Assembly: GCA_947476465.1 (NCBI GenBank)
Contig: CANJQN010000026.1
Location: 1 to 57,246 of the forward strand
Length of the DNA stretch: 57,246 nt
Source: Comamonadaceae bacterium
GTDB lineage: Bacteria; Pseudomonadota; Gammaproteobacteria; Burkholderiales; Burkholderiaceae_C
Direction: 5' to 3'
Part shown: positions 1-9,286 of the stretch, one piece after another
Layout of the letters: each line of letters opens with the position of its first letter
Position numbering within the stretch: position 1 is the stretch's first letter
The notes under the pieces: generated by a model
Told to the model about the DNA's origin: nothing
Seen by the model: the letters and a program-made list of their open reading frames with translations, nothing else
Databases searched by the model: none
Translations under genes and position numbers: made by a program

Positions 1-50
1 CCCAACGACAGGCTGCCGCTCAAGCTGGCATACGAGACAAAGGATTCTTC

Positions 51-1055
51 ATGACGCTGCGTGACATTTTCGGAACGGCCGCTCGGCTGCTGGCCTCGCT
101 CGCACTTGCCGCAGGTGCGAGCGCTGCCAGTGCTGATACCTTCCCGAGCAAGCCAATCACCCTGGTGGTTCCGTTTGGCCCCGGCAGCGTCGCCGACACC
201 GTGGGGCGGGCGTATGCCAACGATCTCAGCGCCGTGCTCAACACGCCGGTCGTCATCGATAACCGGCCCGGCGCGAACCAGACCGTGGCCGGCCCTTATG
301 TGTACCGGGCCAAGCCCGACGGCTACATGCTGTTTTTAACGGCTCTGCCGATCGCGCTGCCTCCGTCCATGCAGGGCAAGCTGCCTTACGCTGGGCTGCG
401 GGCGTTCACGCCGATCGCCGACATGCTGAAACTGGGCTTCGTGATGGTCGCGGCACCCAGTGTGCAGGCACAGAACCTCCAGGAATTCATGGCCCTGGTG
501 CGCAAGGACCCCACCAAGCATTCCTTCGGCTCCGCTGGCATCGCGACCGCACTGCACCTGTACGGCGAGATGTTCAACAAGGAGCTCGGGGTCAAGACAC
601 TGCATGTACCTTACAAAGGCGGCACCAACGAGGTGATGGCGGATCTGATCGCCAACCGAATCACCTTCGCTTTCGTGCCGAGCGGCGCGATGGAGTTCGT
701 CCGCGCGGGCAGGGTCAAGGCGTTCGGCCTCGTTGCGGACAAGCGCGACGCGGCGTACCCCGATTTGCCGACGATGGAAGAGGCTGGCATGCCAGGATTC
801 AAGACCACCACGGCCGCCCCGGCCGCCCACCTTTTCATCGTGGCACCTCCCCAGATGCCGGCAGACATCCAGAAGATACTCAACGAGGCTTCCAACAAGG
901 TGCTGTCGAACCCCGCGTTCCCCGGCAAAATCAGGGCCGTCGGGATCGTCGGGATGTCCCCGCCGAGCAATCCCGCCCAGGTGGCTGCTGCCATCACCAC
1001 GGGAGAGACCCGCTGGGACGCGCTGATCAAGGGCGCCAACATCCCGCTGGAATAG
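51..1055 (+). CDS. Bug/TctC-family tripartite tricarboxylate transporter substrate-binding protein
   Basis: This 334-residue periplasmic binding protein has a signal peptide of about 28 residues ending near SAASA-DTFPSKP. It has the Bug family hallmarks: PSKPITLVVPFGPG after the signal, then DNRPGANQ and KPDGYMLF. Bug proteins bind small organic acids for TctAB-type permeases or act as sensors. No tctA or tctB is visible nearby, so it is an orphan, which is common in Burkholderiales. The ATG has AAAGGA six bases upstream. It converges on the dioxygenase gene, which ends 29 bases further on. The ligand cannot be read from sequence. Confidence 0.93.
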   Translation: MTLRDIFGTAARLLASLALAAGASAASADTFPSKPITLVVPFGPGSVADTVGRAYANDLSAVLNTPVVIDNRPGANQTVAGPYVYRAKPDGYMLFLTALPIALPPSMQGKLPYAGLRAFTPIADMLKLGFVMVAAPSVQAQNLQEFMALVRKDPTKHSFGSAGIATALHLYGEMFNKELGVKTLHVPYKGGTNEVMADLIANRITFAFVPSGAMEFVRAGRVKAFGLVADKRDAAYPDLPTMEEAGMPGFKTTTAAPAAHLFIVAPPQMPADIQKILNEASNKVLSNPAFPGKIRAVGIVGMSPPSNPAQVAAAITTGETRWDALIKGANIPLE

Positions 1056-1084
1056 AACGCGACGATCGGGGCGCACGCCCCACT

Positions 1085-2014
1085 TCAGAGCGGTTCATCC
1101 ACCGTCGAGCGTGAGCCACGCACGGTCACGCGACGCAGGTCGCGCGGGTAGAGATGACTGTCGAATCGCCGGGCGCGGTGCATCGTGGACCGGTTATCCC
1201 AGATGACCAGGTCGTGCGCAGACCATGTGTGCTGATAGACGAACTTGCGCTGCGTCGCGAACTCGGTCAGCTCGTTGATCAGCGCCAAGGCTTCTGGCAC
1301 AGGCCAGCCGTGGATGCCGCCGATGTGCGCCGACAGGAACAGCGATAGCCGGCCCGTGCGCTCGTGGCGGCGAACCAGCCGCTGGGGGGATGGCGCTCCC
1401 CGAGTGAGCTCGTCTTGCGTGAACTCATCGAACCCGACCTTCCGGCGTGAGGTGATGATCGAGTGATCGCAGATCAGGTCCTTGACCGTCTCTTTCATCT
1501 TGGCCGGCAACTCGTCCCAGGCCGCGCGCATGTCGGCAAACTCGGTGTCGCCGCCTTCGGGGGGAATCACGCGCGCGTGCAACATGGAGTACTTGGCGGG
1601 CGCAGGCTTGAAACTGCTGTCGCTGTGCCACAGCAGGTTTCCCAGCGCGTACATCCGGTTGCGATCGCCGGCCGGAAGAATGTTCCCGTCTTCGCCCAGG
1701 TTGGAGATGTCGTTCATCTCCTTGATGGCGAGCCGATTGCCGCGCTGCTTGACGCCGCTGGTGGCGCCTTCGATGGGGCCGAACCTGCTCGCGAACGCGA
1801 ACTGCTGATGGTCATCGAGGTGCTGCCCAGGAATCACCAGCACCGCAAAGCGGTCGATCGCCGCCTCGATCTCGGTGATGAGCCCATCAGGCAAGGGGGC
1901 CGCGAGGTCGAGGCCGTCAATGCGCGCGCCAAAGATGGGGTGCAGCGGCGCCACACGCAGATGGCCGGTCATGAAAGGCGATTGAGGAGGGATCACGGGG
2001 GCAACAGCTTCCAA
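1085..2014 (-). CDS. TauD/TfdA-family Fe(II)/2-oxoglutarate-dependent dioxygenase
   Basis: A cytoplasmic dioxygenase of about 309 residues. The iron-binding triad is visible: H130-x-D132 in WHSDSSF and the distal His near 279 in STMHRARRF, followed by the 2-oxoglutarate-binding Arg in DLRRVTVRG. Family members hydroxylate taurine, 2,4-D or other small acids, usually releasing an aldehyde or alcohol. The frame opens at a TTG (2014) with GAAGG ten bases upstream; an internal ATG at 1972 lacks a Shine-Dalgarno. It lies 22 bases downstream of a Bug binding-protein gene on the same strand, so the two probably form an operon for one ligand. The substrate is unknown. Confidence 0.9.
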   Translation of the reverse strand: MEAVAPVIPPQSPFMTGHLRVAPLHPIFGARIDGLDLAAPLPDGLITEIEAAIDRFAVLVIPGQHLDDHQQFAFASRFGPIEGATSGVKQRGNRLAIKEMNDISNLGEDGNILPAGDRNRMYALGNLLWHSDSSFKPAPAKYSMLHARVIPPEGGDTEFADMRAAWDELPAKMKETVKDLICDHSIITSRRKVGFDEFTQDELTRGAPSPQRLVRRHERTGRLSLFLSAHIGGIHGWPVPEALALINELTEFATQRKFVYQHTWSAHDLVIWDNRSTMHRARRFDSHLYPRDLRRVTVRGSRSTVDEPL

Positions 2015-2036
2015 GTGCAGGGCGCCTTCGTTGTCG

Positions 2037-2990
2037 TCATTGCGGTTTCAAGCCGCTATCGCTTGCAACTTTCTTCCAGCGAATAATCTCCGCCCGAATG
2101 TATTCCTCGAACTTCTCGGGCGTGCTGGTCCCGATTTCGATGCCGTCCTTGGCGAACTGGCTCATGATCTCCGGGGATGCCATCACTTTCACGGTCGCCC
2201 GATTGAGGCGGCCGATGATGTCCTTGGGTGTTCCGCGGGGCACGGCCAGACCATTCCAGATCATCGCTTCGTAGCCCGGGAAGCCGAGTTCGGCCACGGT
2301 TGGCACTTCAGGCGCGAGTGGAGATCGCTTCGAGGAAGTCACCCCCAGCCCGCGAATCTTTTTCGCATGCACATGGGTGTACACGGTGCCCAGGGTCAAT
2401 GACGCAATCTCGACTTGTCCACCGATGAGCGCAGCGAGTCCGGGGCCGCCGCCGGCGTAGGGGATTTCCGTGAGCTGCACGCCGGCCAGGTGGGCCCAGT
2501 TCAGCAAAGGCAAGCTGGCGGAAGCCCCGGTGCCGGCGAAGTTCAGCTGGCCGGGCTTGGACTTCGCCAGCGCGACCAGCTCCGAAAGTGTGTTGACCGG
2601 CAAACTCGGGGTGACAGCAATCAGCAGCGGCTGCTTGGACAGCAACGAGACGGGTGCAAAGTGCTCGAGCGGGTCGTACGGCAGCTTGGCCATGACAGCC
2701 GGATTGATGGCCATCACCGATGTGGGCGCGAAGAACAGCGTGTAGCCATCCGGTGGCGCGCTCATGGCAACCTGGGCGCCGACGGTCCCGCTCGCGCCGC
2801 CACGGTTGTCAACAACGACCGGCTGGCCAAGCTCCGCTGCAAGGCCTGCCGCAAGCCGGCGCGCGACCATGTCTGTGCTGCCGCCTGGCGGATTCGGCAC
2901 GATCAGGCGAAGCGGCTTGTTGGGAAACTCTTGTGCGAACGCCGTCGCGAAAGGCAGCACCAGCAAAACGAGAAACAATCTTTTCAACAT
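2037..2990 (-). CDS. Bug/TctC-family substrate-binding protein
   Basis: A 317-residue periplasmic binding protein with a short signal peptide (cleavage after ATAFA, before QEFPNKP). Family motifs are LRLIVPNPPGGSTD, DNRGGASGTVG and PPDGYTLFF. It heads a two-gene minus-strand unit with the TauD-type dioxygenase. No tctAB membrane genes are present, so it must use a remote permease or act as a sensor. It is clearly a different subtype from the binding protein at 51-1055. The divergent gene on the plus strand is a large hydrolase, so the 247 bases between them probably hold two promoters; I could not point to convincing boxes. Confidence 0.93.
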   Translation of the reverse strand: MLKRLFLVLLVLPFATAFAQEFPNKPLRLIVPNPPGGSTDMVARRLAAGLAAELGQPVVVDNRGGASGTVGAQVAMSAPPDGYTLFFAPTSVMAINPAVMAKLPYDPLEHFAPVSLLSKQPLLIAVTPSLPVNTLSELVALAKSKPGQLNFAGTGASASLPLLNWAHLAGVQLTEIPYAGGGPGLAALIGGQVEIASLTLGTVYTHVHAKKIRGLGVTSSKRSPLAPEVPTVAELGFPGYEAMIWNGLAVPRGTPKDIIGRLNRATVKVMASPEIMSQFAKDGIEIGTSTPEKFEEYIRAEIIRWKKVASDSGLKPQ

Positions 2991-3237
2991 TCAAGAACCC
3001 CTGACGACATGACATGCTGGCGCTCACGTGCACAGCCATGGTGGACGAACATCCACGGCCGCAGCGGGACAGGGTAGCAACATGTGGGCAGGCGGAGCAA
3101 TCCGAAATTACCCGACGCATTTCGGCTCGCGCCCAGGGATGATCCCCGGCGATCACGCCACGCGCGCCTTGCGGCCCGGAAAGGTATTCTTGCGCCCCAG
3201 GCGCGCATACATCCCGCACGGGTCAAGGAACACAACG

Positions 3238-5124
3238 TTGATCACATCATTGGAGCACTGGAGCCAGGCCCCCTTTCTGGACGGCGTCACCTTCGGCAGC
3301 ACAGGCTCCTACCTGCGGATTTGCGGTGTCGCCGCCGGACGCATCGACCCGGCAGACCCCGCGAATCAAAACATTCCATGGCTTGAGGCGGCCGTGCGCA
3401 CTCCGAGCGGACACGTCGAGTACCGCACGCCATTCGAGATCCTGCGGCCGGCGCGCGCTGAACGCGGCAACGGTTCGCTGCTCTGCGAAGCGACCAACCG
3501 TGGCAAGAAGCTGCTTTTTCCTTACCTGTTCGACGCGCACACGCAGAGCAACTTGCTCAATGCCACGCAGCAGTTGGGCAACGCTGCGCCATTGCACAGC
3601 GGCTTCACCCTCGCGTGGTGCGGCTGGGACGCCAATGCGTCGCCGGCGGACGGGGGGCTGGCGCTCGATGGGCCCGCCGCACATGAAGCGGGCAAGCCGA
3701 TCGTGCGCGTGGTGCGCGATGAATTCGTCTCGGGTACCCGTCACGCAATCCTTGACCGGTTTCGCTTGTCTTACGACGCCGTCTCGCTTGACCGTGGCGA
3801 CACCGTGGTGACGGTGCGCGAAAGCCGGCATGGTGCGCCTCGCAAGCTGGACGCCACGCAGTGGCGCTACGTGGATGCTCGCCATATCGTGCTGCTGCCC
3901 GAAGGCAGCAAACCCGAGCCGGGCTGGTTGTACGACGTGCACTACCCGGCCGGCGGGGCCAAGGTCCTGGGGGTGGGTTACGCCGTCACGCGCGACATCG
4001 TGAGCTTCCTTCGCCACGAGCCAGGCGCCGGCGCGCTGACCGGACAGCCGGTGCGCGACTGCCTGGCCGTGGGCATTTCCCAGGCGGGCCGCTATCTGCG
4101 CGGCTTCGTTGCGAAGGGATTCAACCGCGATGAGCGCGGCCGCCGCGTGTTCGACGGGATGCTTGTCCACATCGCGGGGGCGGGTCGCGCATTCGTCGAC
4201 GACCTGTTCGCGCAGCCGTTTCGCACGCGCACGCAGCATCAAGACTGCGACTTCCCCGAGCACGAGTTCCCCTTCTCCGCTGCGCTGACGACGGACCCGT
4301 ATTCGGGACGCAGCGCTGCGCTGTTGGCCGACAGCGCCTGCGACCCCTTGCTGATCGAGACGAACACCGCGTCGGAGTACTGGCAAAAAGGTGCCAGCCT
4401 CTTGCACACGGACCCAATGGCCGGGCACGACCTTGCGCTACCCGCCAATGCACGCGCCTACCTCATCGCAGGCACCCAGCACGACGGGCGACCGGGCCTG
4501 TCGACAGATCGGGGCAGCTGCACCAACCCGTGCAATCCGCATGACCCCTCGCCAGTGCTTCGTGCTCTGCTCCATGCGCTTCATGAGTGGGTCAGGCACG
4601 GCCGGCTGCCTCCGGACAGCCGAGTCCCCTCCATTTCCCGCGGCACGCTCCAGCTAGCGAGCGAGCTTGCCTTTCCCCGATGGGACGGCCTGGCGCCCCC
4701 ACCTGCCTGCAACGACATTCCTTCGCCGGGCGACTGGATTCACCCAGGGCAGCCGCGCTTTCGCTACGGCGTCAAGGTGTGCGCCGTCGACTCCGACGGC
4801 AATGAGGTCGACGGTGTCCTGACGCCCGACATCCGTGTTCCGCTTGGCACCTATACCGGGTGGAACAGCTATCGGGCGCCGTACCCGCAAGGCGTCCTGG
4901 GCGACCGTCGAGGCAGCTTCGTTGCGTTTGCGCACACGCCTGGTGACAGGTGTTCGCACCAGGACCCGCGCCCGTCGCTGCGGGAGCGCTATGCGAGCCC
5001 GCAGGCCTACATCGCGCTCGTGCAACAGGCCGCCGAGCAACTGGTCAAGGAGCGCCTCCTGCTGGCTGCGGACGCGAGCCGCTATGTCATCCGTGCCAAG
5101 GCTCACTGCGAAAATCCCGGGTAG
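3238..5124 (+). CDS. Alpha/beta hydrolase domain protein (PF20091-type)
   Basis: A large hydrolase of about 628 residues. The nucleophile elbow is GISQAGR, with Ser281 counted from the chosen start. It is followed by FVAKGFNRDERGRR and a HIAGAGR segment, which are typical of the PF20091 'alpha/beta hydrolase domain' family, whose substrates are mostly unknown. I chose the TTG at 3238 because AAGGAA lies 8 bases upstream and homology-like sequence begins there. The frame is open back to 3028, but the extra 70 residues are Arg-rich and look non-coding. No signal peptide follows the chosen start, so the protein is probably cytoplasmic. It is transcribed divergently from the Bug/dioxygenase unit. 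Confidence 0.8.
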   Translation: MITSLEHWSQAPFLDGVTFGSTGSYLRICGVAAGRIDPADPANQNIPWLEAAVRTPSGHVEYRTPFEILRPARAERGNGSLLCEATNRGKKLLFPYLFDAHTQSNLLNATQQLGNAAPLHSGFTLAWCGWDANASPADGGLALDGPAAHEAGKPIVRVVRDEFVSGTRHAILDRFRLSYDAVSLDRGDTVVTVRESRHGAPRKLDATQWRYVDARHIVLLPEGSKPEPGWLYDVHYPAGGAKVLGVGYAVTRDIVSFLRHEPGAGALTGQPVRDCLAVGISQAGRYLRGFVAKGFNRDERGRRVFDGMLVHIAGAGRAFVDDLFAQPFRTRTQHQDCDFPEHEFPFSAALTTDPYSGRSAALLADSACDPLLIETNTASEYWQKGASLLHTDPMAGHDLALPANARAYLIAGTQHDGRPGLSTDRGSCTNPCNPHDPSPVLRALLHALHEWVRHGRLPPDSRVPSISRGTLQLASELAFPRWDGLAPPPACNDIPSPGDWIHPGQPRFRYGVKVCAVDSDGNEVDGVLTPDIRVPLGTYTGWNSYRAPYPQGVLGDRRGSFVAFAHTPGDRCSHQDPRPSLRERYASPQAYIALVQQAAEQLVKERLLLAADASRYVIRAKAHCENPG

Positions 5125-5343
5125 GCCGGCCGGGGTGGGCTTCGCGCCTGTTGACCTGCGCGCGGTACCAGGGCGGCGCGGCGTGCCCTACACCGGCGGG
5201 CCTATGGTTTTGCTCAACAGGCCGAGCAGGCCTCGGGCTGTTGTAATCGCGCGCCGACAACGATCGGCACATCCCGCTGACGTCCCAGGCGGCGCTGATG
5301 CGTTGGAATGGCCCGGCTTTCACTTGAAAGGAAAGGCTTCACC

Positions 5344-5775
5344 ATGAACAAACACCTTATCTCGCTGGCAATCGCCATCGGCTTTGGCATCGCTGGCAAC
5401 GCCTTAGCAGCAGATGCGATGAGCAAGGACGCATACAAAGCTGAAAAGGACAAGATCGAGGCACAGGCCAAGGCAGAAAAGAAGGCCTGCGACCCCATGA
5501 AGGCCAACACGAAGGACGTTTGCCAGGCCGAGGCAAAGGCCAAGGAGAAAATCTCGAAGGCCGATCTCGACGCCAAGAACAAGCCAGGCGCCAAGGCGGA
5601 CGAGAAGCTGCGCCTGATGAAGGCTGAGGGTGACTATGAGGTTGCCAAGGAGAAGTGCGAGGACCAGCAAGGCGCCGCAGCCACCACTTGCAAGAAGGAT
5701 GCGAAGGCGGTCTATGACAAGGCCAAGATCACGGCCAAGCAGGCCACCGCCGCGGACGCGAAGACCAAGTCCTGA
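5344..5775 (+). CDS. Small Lys/Ala-rich periplasmic protein, function unknown
   Basis: A 143-residue protein with a clear signal peptide (MNKHLISLAIAIGFGIAGNALA, cut before ADAMSK). The mature part is a charged Ala/Lys/Glu/Asp repeat, probably largely alpha-helical or coiled-coil. Four cysteines (KKACD, DVCQ, EKCED, TTCKK) could form disulfides in the periplasm. The ATG is preceded by GAAAGGAAAGG. Similar small proteins are common and unnamed in Comamonadaceae. It looks monocistronic: about 220 bases upstream are gene-free, and the next gene runs the other way. No function can be assigned. Confidence 0.8.
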   Translation: MNKHLISLAIAIGFGIAGNALAADAMSKDAYKAEKDKIEAQAKAEKKACDPMKANTKDVCQAEAKAKEKISKADLDAKNKPGAKADEKLRLMKAEGDYEVAKEKCEDQQGAAATTCKKDAKAVYDKAKITAKQATAADAKTKS

Positions 5776-5808
5776 TTCAACGCCCTCACCACCCGCAGCC
5801 CGCAAGCC

Positions 5809-6603
5809 TCACGCCTGCGCCAGCACATCCAGGAACCGCTGGACATCGGCTCGCGCGCCTTCCGCCGCGGCGCCGTGGGCGAGTGGCGATTCGACGTACT
5901 CACTGCGTGGATGGGGGGGGAGGGCGTCGAAGATGTAGGCGCGGCCGTGGGTTGGGGCCTCGTCAGCCGAGTTGACCAGCAGCACGGGCAGCGGCGCCTT
6001 GATGCGCCTGGCGCTGACATTCATGTTGGCCCGTCCGCGAGGGGCAAAGTACGACAGGTAGGTATCAACCGTCGCGATCATTTTTCGCGGGTTGCTTTGG
6101 TTCATGTCGGTGAAGGTGATGCGTTCGGTCGACTTGCCCTCTTTGGCCAGGGCGGTGGCGCGATCGACGTCGTCGCGGGTGTCGCCGGATCGGTACCATC
6201 CGCCAGGGTTGTGTCCGGGGGCCAGCAGAACGAGCGCGTCGGCGTCGCCATAGTGGGCCTGGTAGGCCAGTGCGCCGTTGGCGCCGAAACTCTCCCCGCC
6301 CACGACGACTTTCCGGGCGCCGGCGGCGCGAAGCTGCCCGACTTGAAGGTGCAACTCTTCGAGCGCGGTGCGATAGGGGGCGTCATACAGGCGCCTGGCA
6401 CCCCATGGCATGTCGGGGCTTCGCACCCGGTATCCCTCGCGTTCCAGATAAGGCGCCAGCGGCCCGGGGGACCGGCCCCACTTGCCGTGCATGAGGATCA
6501 GGCCGATCTCGATATTGGCCAGGCGCGCTGCGAACGCGGGGCATGCCACCGCGGTCGCCAGCGTTGCGGCACCTGCCGCGAGAAATCGGCGCCTTCTCTG
6601 CAT
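5809..6603 (-). CDS. Exported alpha/beta hydrolase
   Basis: A 264-residue hydrolase beginning with a twin-Arg-like signal (MQRRRRFLAAGAATLATAVACPAFA). It has an alpha/beta-fold start (IGLILMHGKWG), a nucleophile elbow GGESFGA, and a possible acid/base pair in the last third (NSADEAP and LAHGAAA). This resembles the dienelactone-hydrolase-like or DUF3530-like group of small esterases. It lies 23 bases downstream of the amidohydrolase gene on the same strand, so the two are probably co-transcribed. The substrate is unknown. Confidence 0.82.
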   Translation of the reverse strand: MQRRRRFLAAGAATLATAVACPAFAARLANIEIGLILMHGKWGRSPGPLAPYLEREGYRVRSPDMPWGARRLYDAPYRTALEELHLQVGQLRAAGARKVVVGGESFGANGALAYQAHYGDADALVLLAPGHNPGGWYRSGDTRDDVDRATALAKEGKSTERITFTDMNQSNPRKMIATVDTYLSYFAPRGRANMNVSARRIKAPLPVLLVNSADEAPTHGRAYIFDALPPHPRSEYVESPLAHGAAAEGARADVQRFLDVLAQA

Positions 6604-6626
6604 GGGTGGCTGGGTCCGCGGTCAGA

Positions 6627-7487
6627 TCAGGTCTTGAGCCGATAAACCCGCACCGCGTTGTCGCGCAGCAGCTTTCGCAGCGGCTCTTCGCGCAGGCCCA
6701 GCGCGGCGATCTCCTGCATCGTTCGGTCGAACCTCAAAATCGGGTAGTCGGATCCGAAAATGACTTTGTCCTGTCCGTAGGAGTTGATGTACTTGACGAA
6801 GGATTCAGGCCAGTAGGCCGGGCTATGCGCGTCGCAGCCAATGTACACATTCGGATGCTTCCAGGCCATGGCGATCATCTCGTCTGTCCAGGGGATGCCC
6901 ACATGAATTCCAATGAGTTTGAGCTCGGGAAAGTCGCAGGCCACACTGTCCAGGCTGATCGGGCGGCCGACGCTGCGGCGAGGGTAGTTCTCGTCGTAGA
7001 TCATCGATTGACCCACCTGCAGCTGAATCGGAATATCCAGCTCGACGCATTTCGCGTAGAACGGATACCAGCGGGCGTGGTCGGGCGCCAGCTCATACCA
7101 GTGCGGGTAACCGTGGGCGCCGATGAAGCCGTATTCCTTGACGGCGCGTTCAAGCTCACGCACGCCGCGCATGCCCTCGGTGGGGTCGATGCCCGCCAGG
7201 CCATAGAAGCGGTCGGGGTATTTCTGCACCGCGTCACGCACGAGTTCGTTGGGCACGTGGTAGCAGTAAGGGTTGTTCTTGACGCCCACCTTGGCGGCGA
7301 TAAGCATCGCGCGCTCGATGCCGGCCACGTCCATTCGCTCGAGCATCACTTCCAGCGAGATGCCTTCATAGAACTCTTTGGGCACGCGCATCTTCTGATA
7401 GAACGGCCGCCGGTCGGGCCGCCCCTCCAAGGCTTGCGCCGTCCAGATGTTGACGACTGCGTCGATGGCCTTGATCTTGGTTTCCAT
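6627..7487 (-). CDS. Amidohydrolase-2-family protein lacking the N-terminal HxH
   Basis: A 286-residue TIM-barrel protein of the amidohydrolase 2 group, whose members include decarboxylases and lactonases. The C-terminal half keeps GIHVGIPW, CDAHSPAYW and the terminal-strand Asp in VIFGSDYPILRFD. The first strand, where metal-binding members have HxH, reads IDAVVNIW, so that ligand pair is missing. The enzyme may still bind a metal through the remaining ligands or may work without one. It heads a two-gene unit with the exported hydrolase and is divergent from the NitT/TauT-type ABC operon, separated by only 84 bases, so a shared regulatory region is plausible. Confidence 0.85.
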   Translation of the reverse strand: METKIKAIDAVVNIWTAQALEGRPDRRPFYQKMRVPKEFYEGISLEVMLERMDVAGIERAMLIAAKVGVKNNPYCYHVPNELVRDAVQKYPDRFYGLAGIDPTEGMRGVRELERAVKEYGFIGAHGYPHWYELAPDHARWYPFYAKCVELDIPIQLQVGQSMIYDENYPRRSVGRPISLDSVACDFPELKLIGIHVGIPWTDEMIAMAWKHPNVYIGCDAHSPAYWPESFVKYINSYGQDKVIFGSDYPILRFDRTMQEIAALGLREEPLRKLLRDNAVRVYRLKT

Positions 7488-7571
7488 GGTTTCCCCTGTA
7501 CGGCTGCAAAAACGTAACAGTGTAGAGTGGAGGAAGTGCTTCTTGGTCCTTTGTTCCTACGGAGATTCGAC

Positions 7572-8657
7572 ATGCTGCAGTTGACCCGGTTCATTCGTCA
7601 ATCGATCGGAGCCTTCGTGCTTGCGGCGACCAGCTGGGGGGCCATGGCCGCCGGCGACGGCCCCATACTGCTGGCGCAGGCCGGCACGGCGGGTGCGCGG
7701 CCAGCCGCCGCACCGCCCGCGCAAATGCTCAAGGCCACGGGCATCACGCCGGCGGGGTACCTGCTTGCCTACACCGGGCTGCTTTACGGTGAAGCCGGCG
7801 GATTCATGAAGAACGCGGGGCTTGACCTGACCGTACAGGCCGCCCAAGGCTCATCGCAAGCCATACAGCAGTTGCTCACCGGGCAGGCGCTGGTCACCCG
7901 TGGAGCCGGCATCGACGTGATGAATGCGGTGGCCAACAGCGGGGTTCCCATCGTCGCGATCGGCACCATTGCCCACATCGCGCCGCTGCAGATCATCAGC
8001 TCGGCAGACAACCCCATCCGCAAGGCCACCGACATGGTGGGCAAGACGATCGGCATCGTCTCCGTGGGCGGCGCCACTTCGCAGACACTTGATCTGATCC
8101 TGGCCAGCGCCAATGTGGACACCAAGACCGTCAGGCGTCAGGTGGTCGGCCCCAGCGCCGGCTCCTTCGGCCTGGTGCAGGAAAAGAAGATCGACGCCTT
8201 CGTCGGGACCAACGCGGCCGTGGTCGAACTCAGGTCCCGTGGCGTGGCGTTCACCAGTGTGGCCACCCATGACCTGGTGCCGGTGCCTGGTCAGGTCTAT
8301 ATCACCACGGTAGAAAACGTCACCAAGAGGCCCGAGGAGCTGGTTCGCTTCCTGCGCGGTGCGCGCGGCGCTTTTGAAGACGTTCTGGGGCAGATCGGCA
8401 GGAACGATATTTCCAAGCTGCTTGCGGCCGTTCAAAAGTACAACGTGCCAGAGGCGAGCAACCCGACCGCCGCTCTGGGTGGCTTGCGAATCGAGAGCCA
8501 GTCGTGGGTCGAGCAAGGCCCGGCCAATCTGCTGCGCAACAATCCGGCTGCCTGGACATCCGCCACCAAACTGGCCATTGATGCGAGCGTGATCAAGCAG
8601 GCCCCGCCCACCCGTTTCTACACCAATGAGATCTGGGACAAAGCTTTCGGTAAATGA
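7572..8657 (+). CDS. NitT/TauT-type ABC transporter substrate-binding protein
   Basis: A 361-residue periplasmic binding protein of the SsuA/TauA/NMT1 type. It has an N-terminal signal peptide (ends near SWGAMAAG), then an unusual low-complexity Ala/Gly/Pro linker up to about residue 55. The ligand-binding domain starts at KATGITPAGY and contains GEAGGFMKNAGLDLTV. The ATG at 7572 has GGAG seven bases upstream. It is the first gene of a compact operon: the next gene overlaps it by four bases, and permease and ATPase genes follow. It should deliver the substrate that the operon's hydrolase and CoA ligase then use. Confidence 0.9.
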   Translation: MLQLTRFIRQSIGAFVLAATSWGAMAAGDGPILLAQAGTAGARPAAAPPAQMLKATGITPAGYLLAYTGLLYGEAGGFMKNAGLDLTVQAAQGSSQAIQQLLTGQALVTRGAGIDVMNAVANSGVPIVAIGTIAHIAPLQIISSADNPIRKATDMVGKTIGIVSVGGATSQTLDLILASANVDTKTVRRQVVGPSAGSFGLVQEKKIDAFVGTNAAVVELRSRGVAFTSVATHDLVPVPGQVYITTVENVTKRPEELVRFLRGARGAFEDVLGQIGRNDISKLLAAVQKYNVPEASNPTAALGGLRIESQSWVEQGPANLLRNNPAAWTSATKLAIDASVIKQAPPTRFYTNEIWDKAFGK

Positions 8658-9286
8658 CCATCGATCCCCCGCGCACGGCGGTGCTCCTGATTGATCTTCA
8701 GGAGGCATTTTGTTCACCCAGCGGCAGCATGGCCCGGCAAGGCAGAAATATTCGGTCATCCGAACTTGCCGGGCGGGCCTGCGACCAGATGGCTGCAGCC
8801 GCGCGTAGCGCGGGCATCACGGTCATCTGGACCCGCTATTGCCTTCGCCCCGACTACCGGGACGGTGGCTGGTACACACGCGAGCTTCGGCCCAACATCA
8901 GGGCCAACGATTCAATGCGCTCGGACAAGGCCGACAGCGCGCTGTGGAGCGAACTGACTTTGGCCCCAACCGACATCGTGATCGACAAGCCGCGCATGTC
9001 GAGCTTTTATGCCACCTCGCTCGAAGCCGTGCTTCGTGGCGAGGACATCACCACCTTGTTCATCGGCGGCGTCACCACCTCCATGTGCGTGGAGACGACC
9101 GTACGCGATGCCTCTCAGCGTGACTACCGCACCTATGTGGTCACCGACGCCTGCGCCGACTGGGCGCAAGAGCGCCACCAACCTTCGCTGGACGCCATGG
9201 CCTTCGGCTTTGCCTACATGACCGATCTGGCGCAATTTACCCGCGCGGCCCAGGCCGCGAGCGCCGCACACTTGCCCAAGCCATGA
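8654..9286 (+). CDS. Isochorismatase-like cysteine hydrolase
   Basis: A 210-residue cytoplasmic hydrolase with the family's catalytic triad in place: Asp14 (LLIDLQEAF), Lys112 (DKPRMSSFYAT) and Cys145 (GVTTSMCVETT). The family includes nicotinamidase, N-carbamoylsarcosine amidase and biuret hydrolase, which attack amide or related C-N bonds. ATGA overlaps couple it both to the binding protein upstream and to the permease downstream. That tight coupling suggests it acts directly on the imported compound, probably an amide whose free acid is then activated by the downstream CoA ligase (inference). Confidence 0.9.
   Translation: MTIDPPRTAVLLIDLQEAFCSPSGSMARQGRNIRSSELAGRACDQMAAAARSAGITVIWTRYCLRPDYRDGGWYTRELRPNIRANDSMRSDKADSALWSELTLAPTDIVIDKPRMSSFYATSLEAVLRGEDITTLFIGGVTTSMCVETTVRDASQRDYRTYVVTDACADWAQERHQPSLDAMAFGFAYMTDLAQFTRAAQAASAAHLPKP

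Noticed and set aside
3028..3237. N-terminal extension of the PF20091-type hydrolase
   Set aside because: The extra residues are Arg/Gly-rich and unlike coding sequence, and the TTG at 3238 has a good ribosome site.
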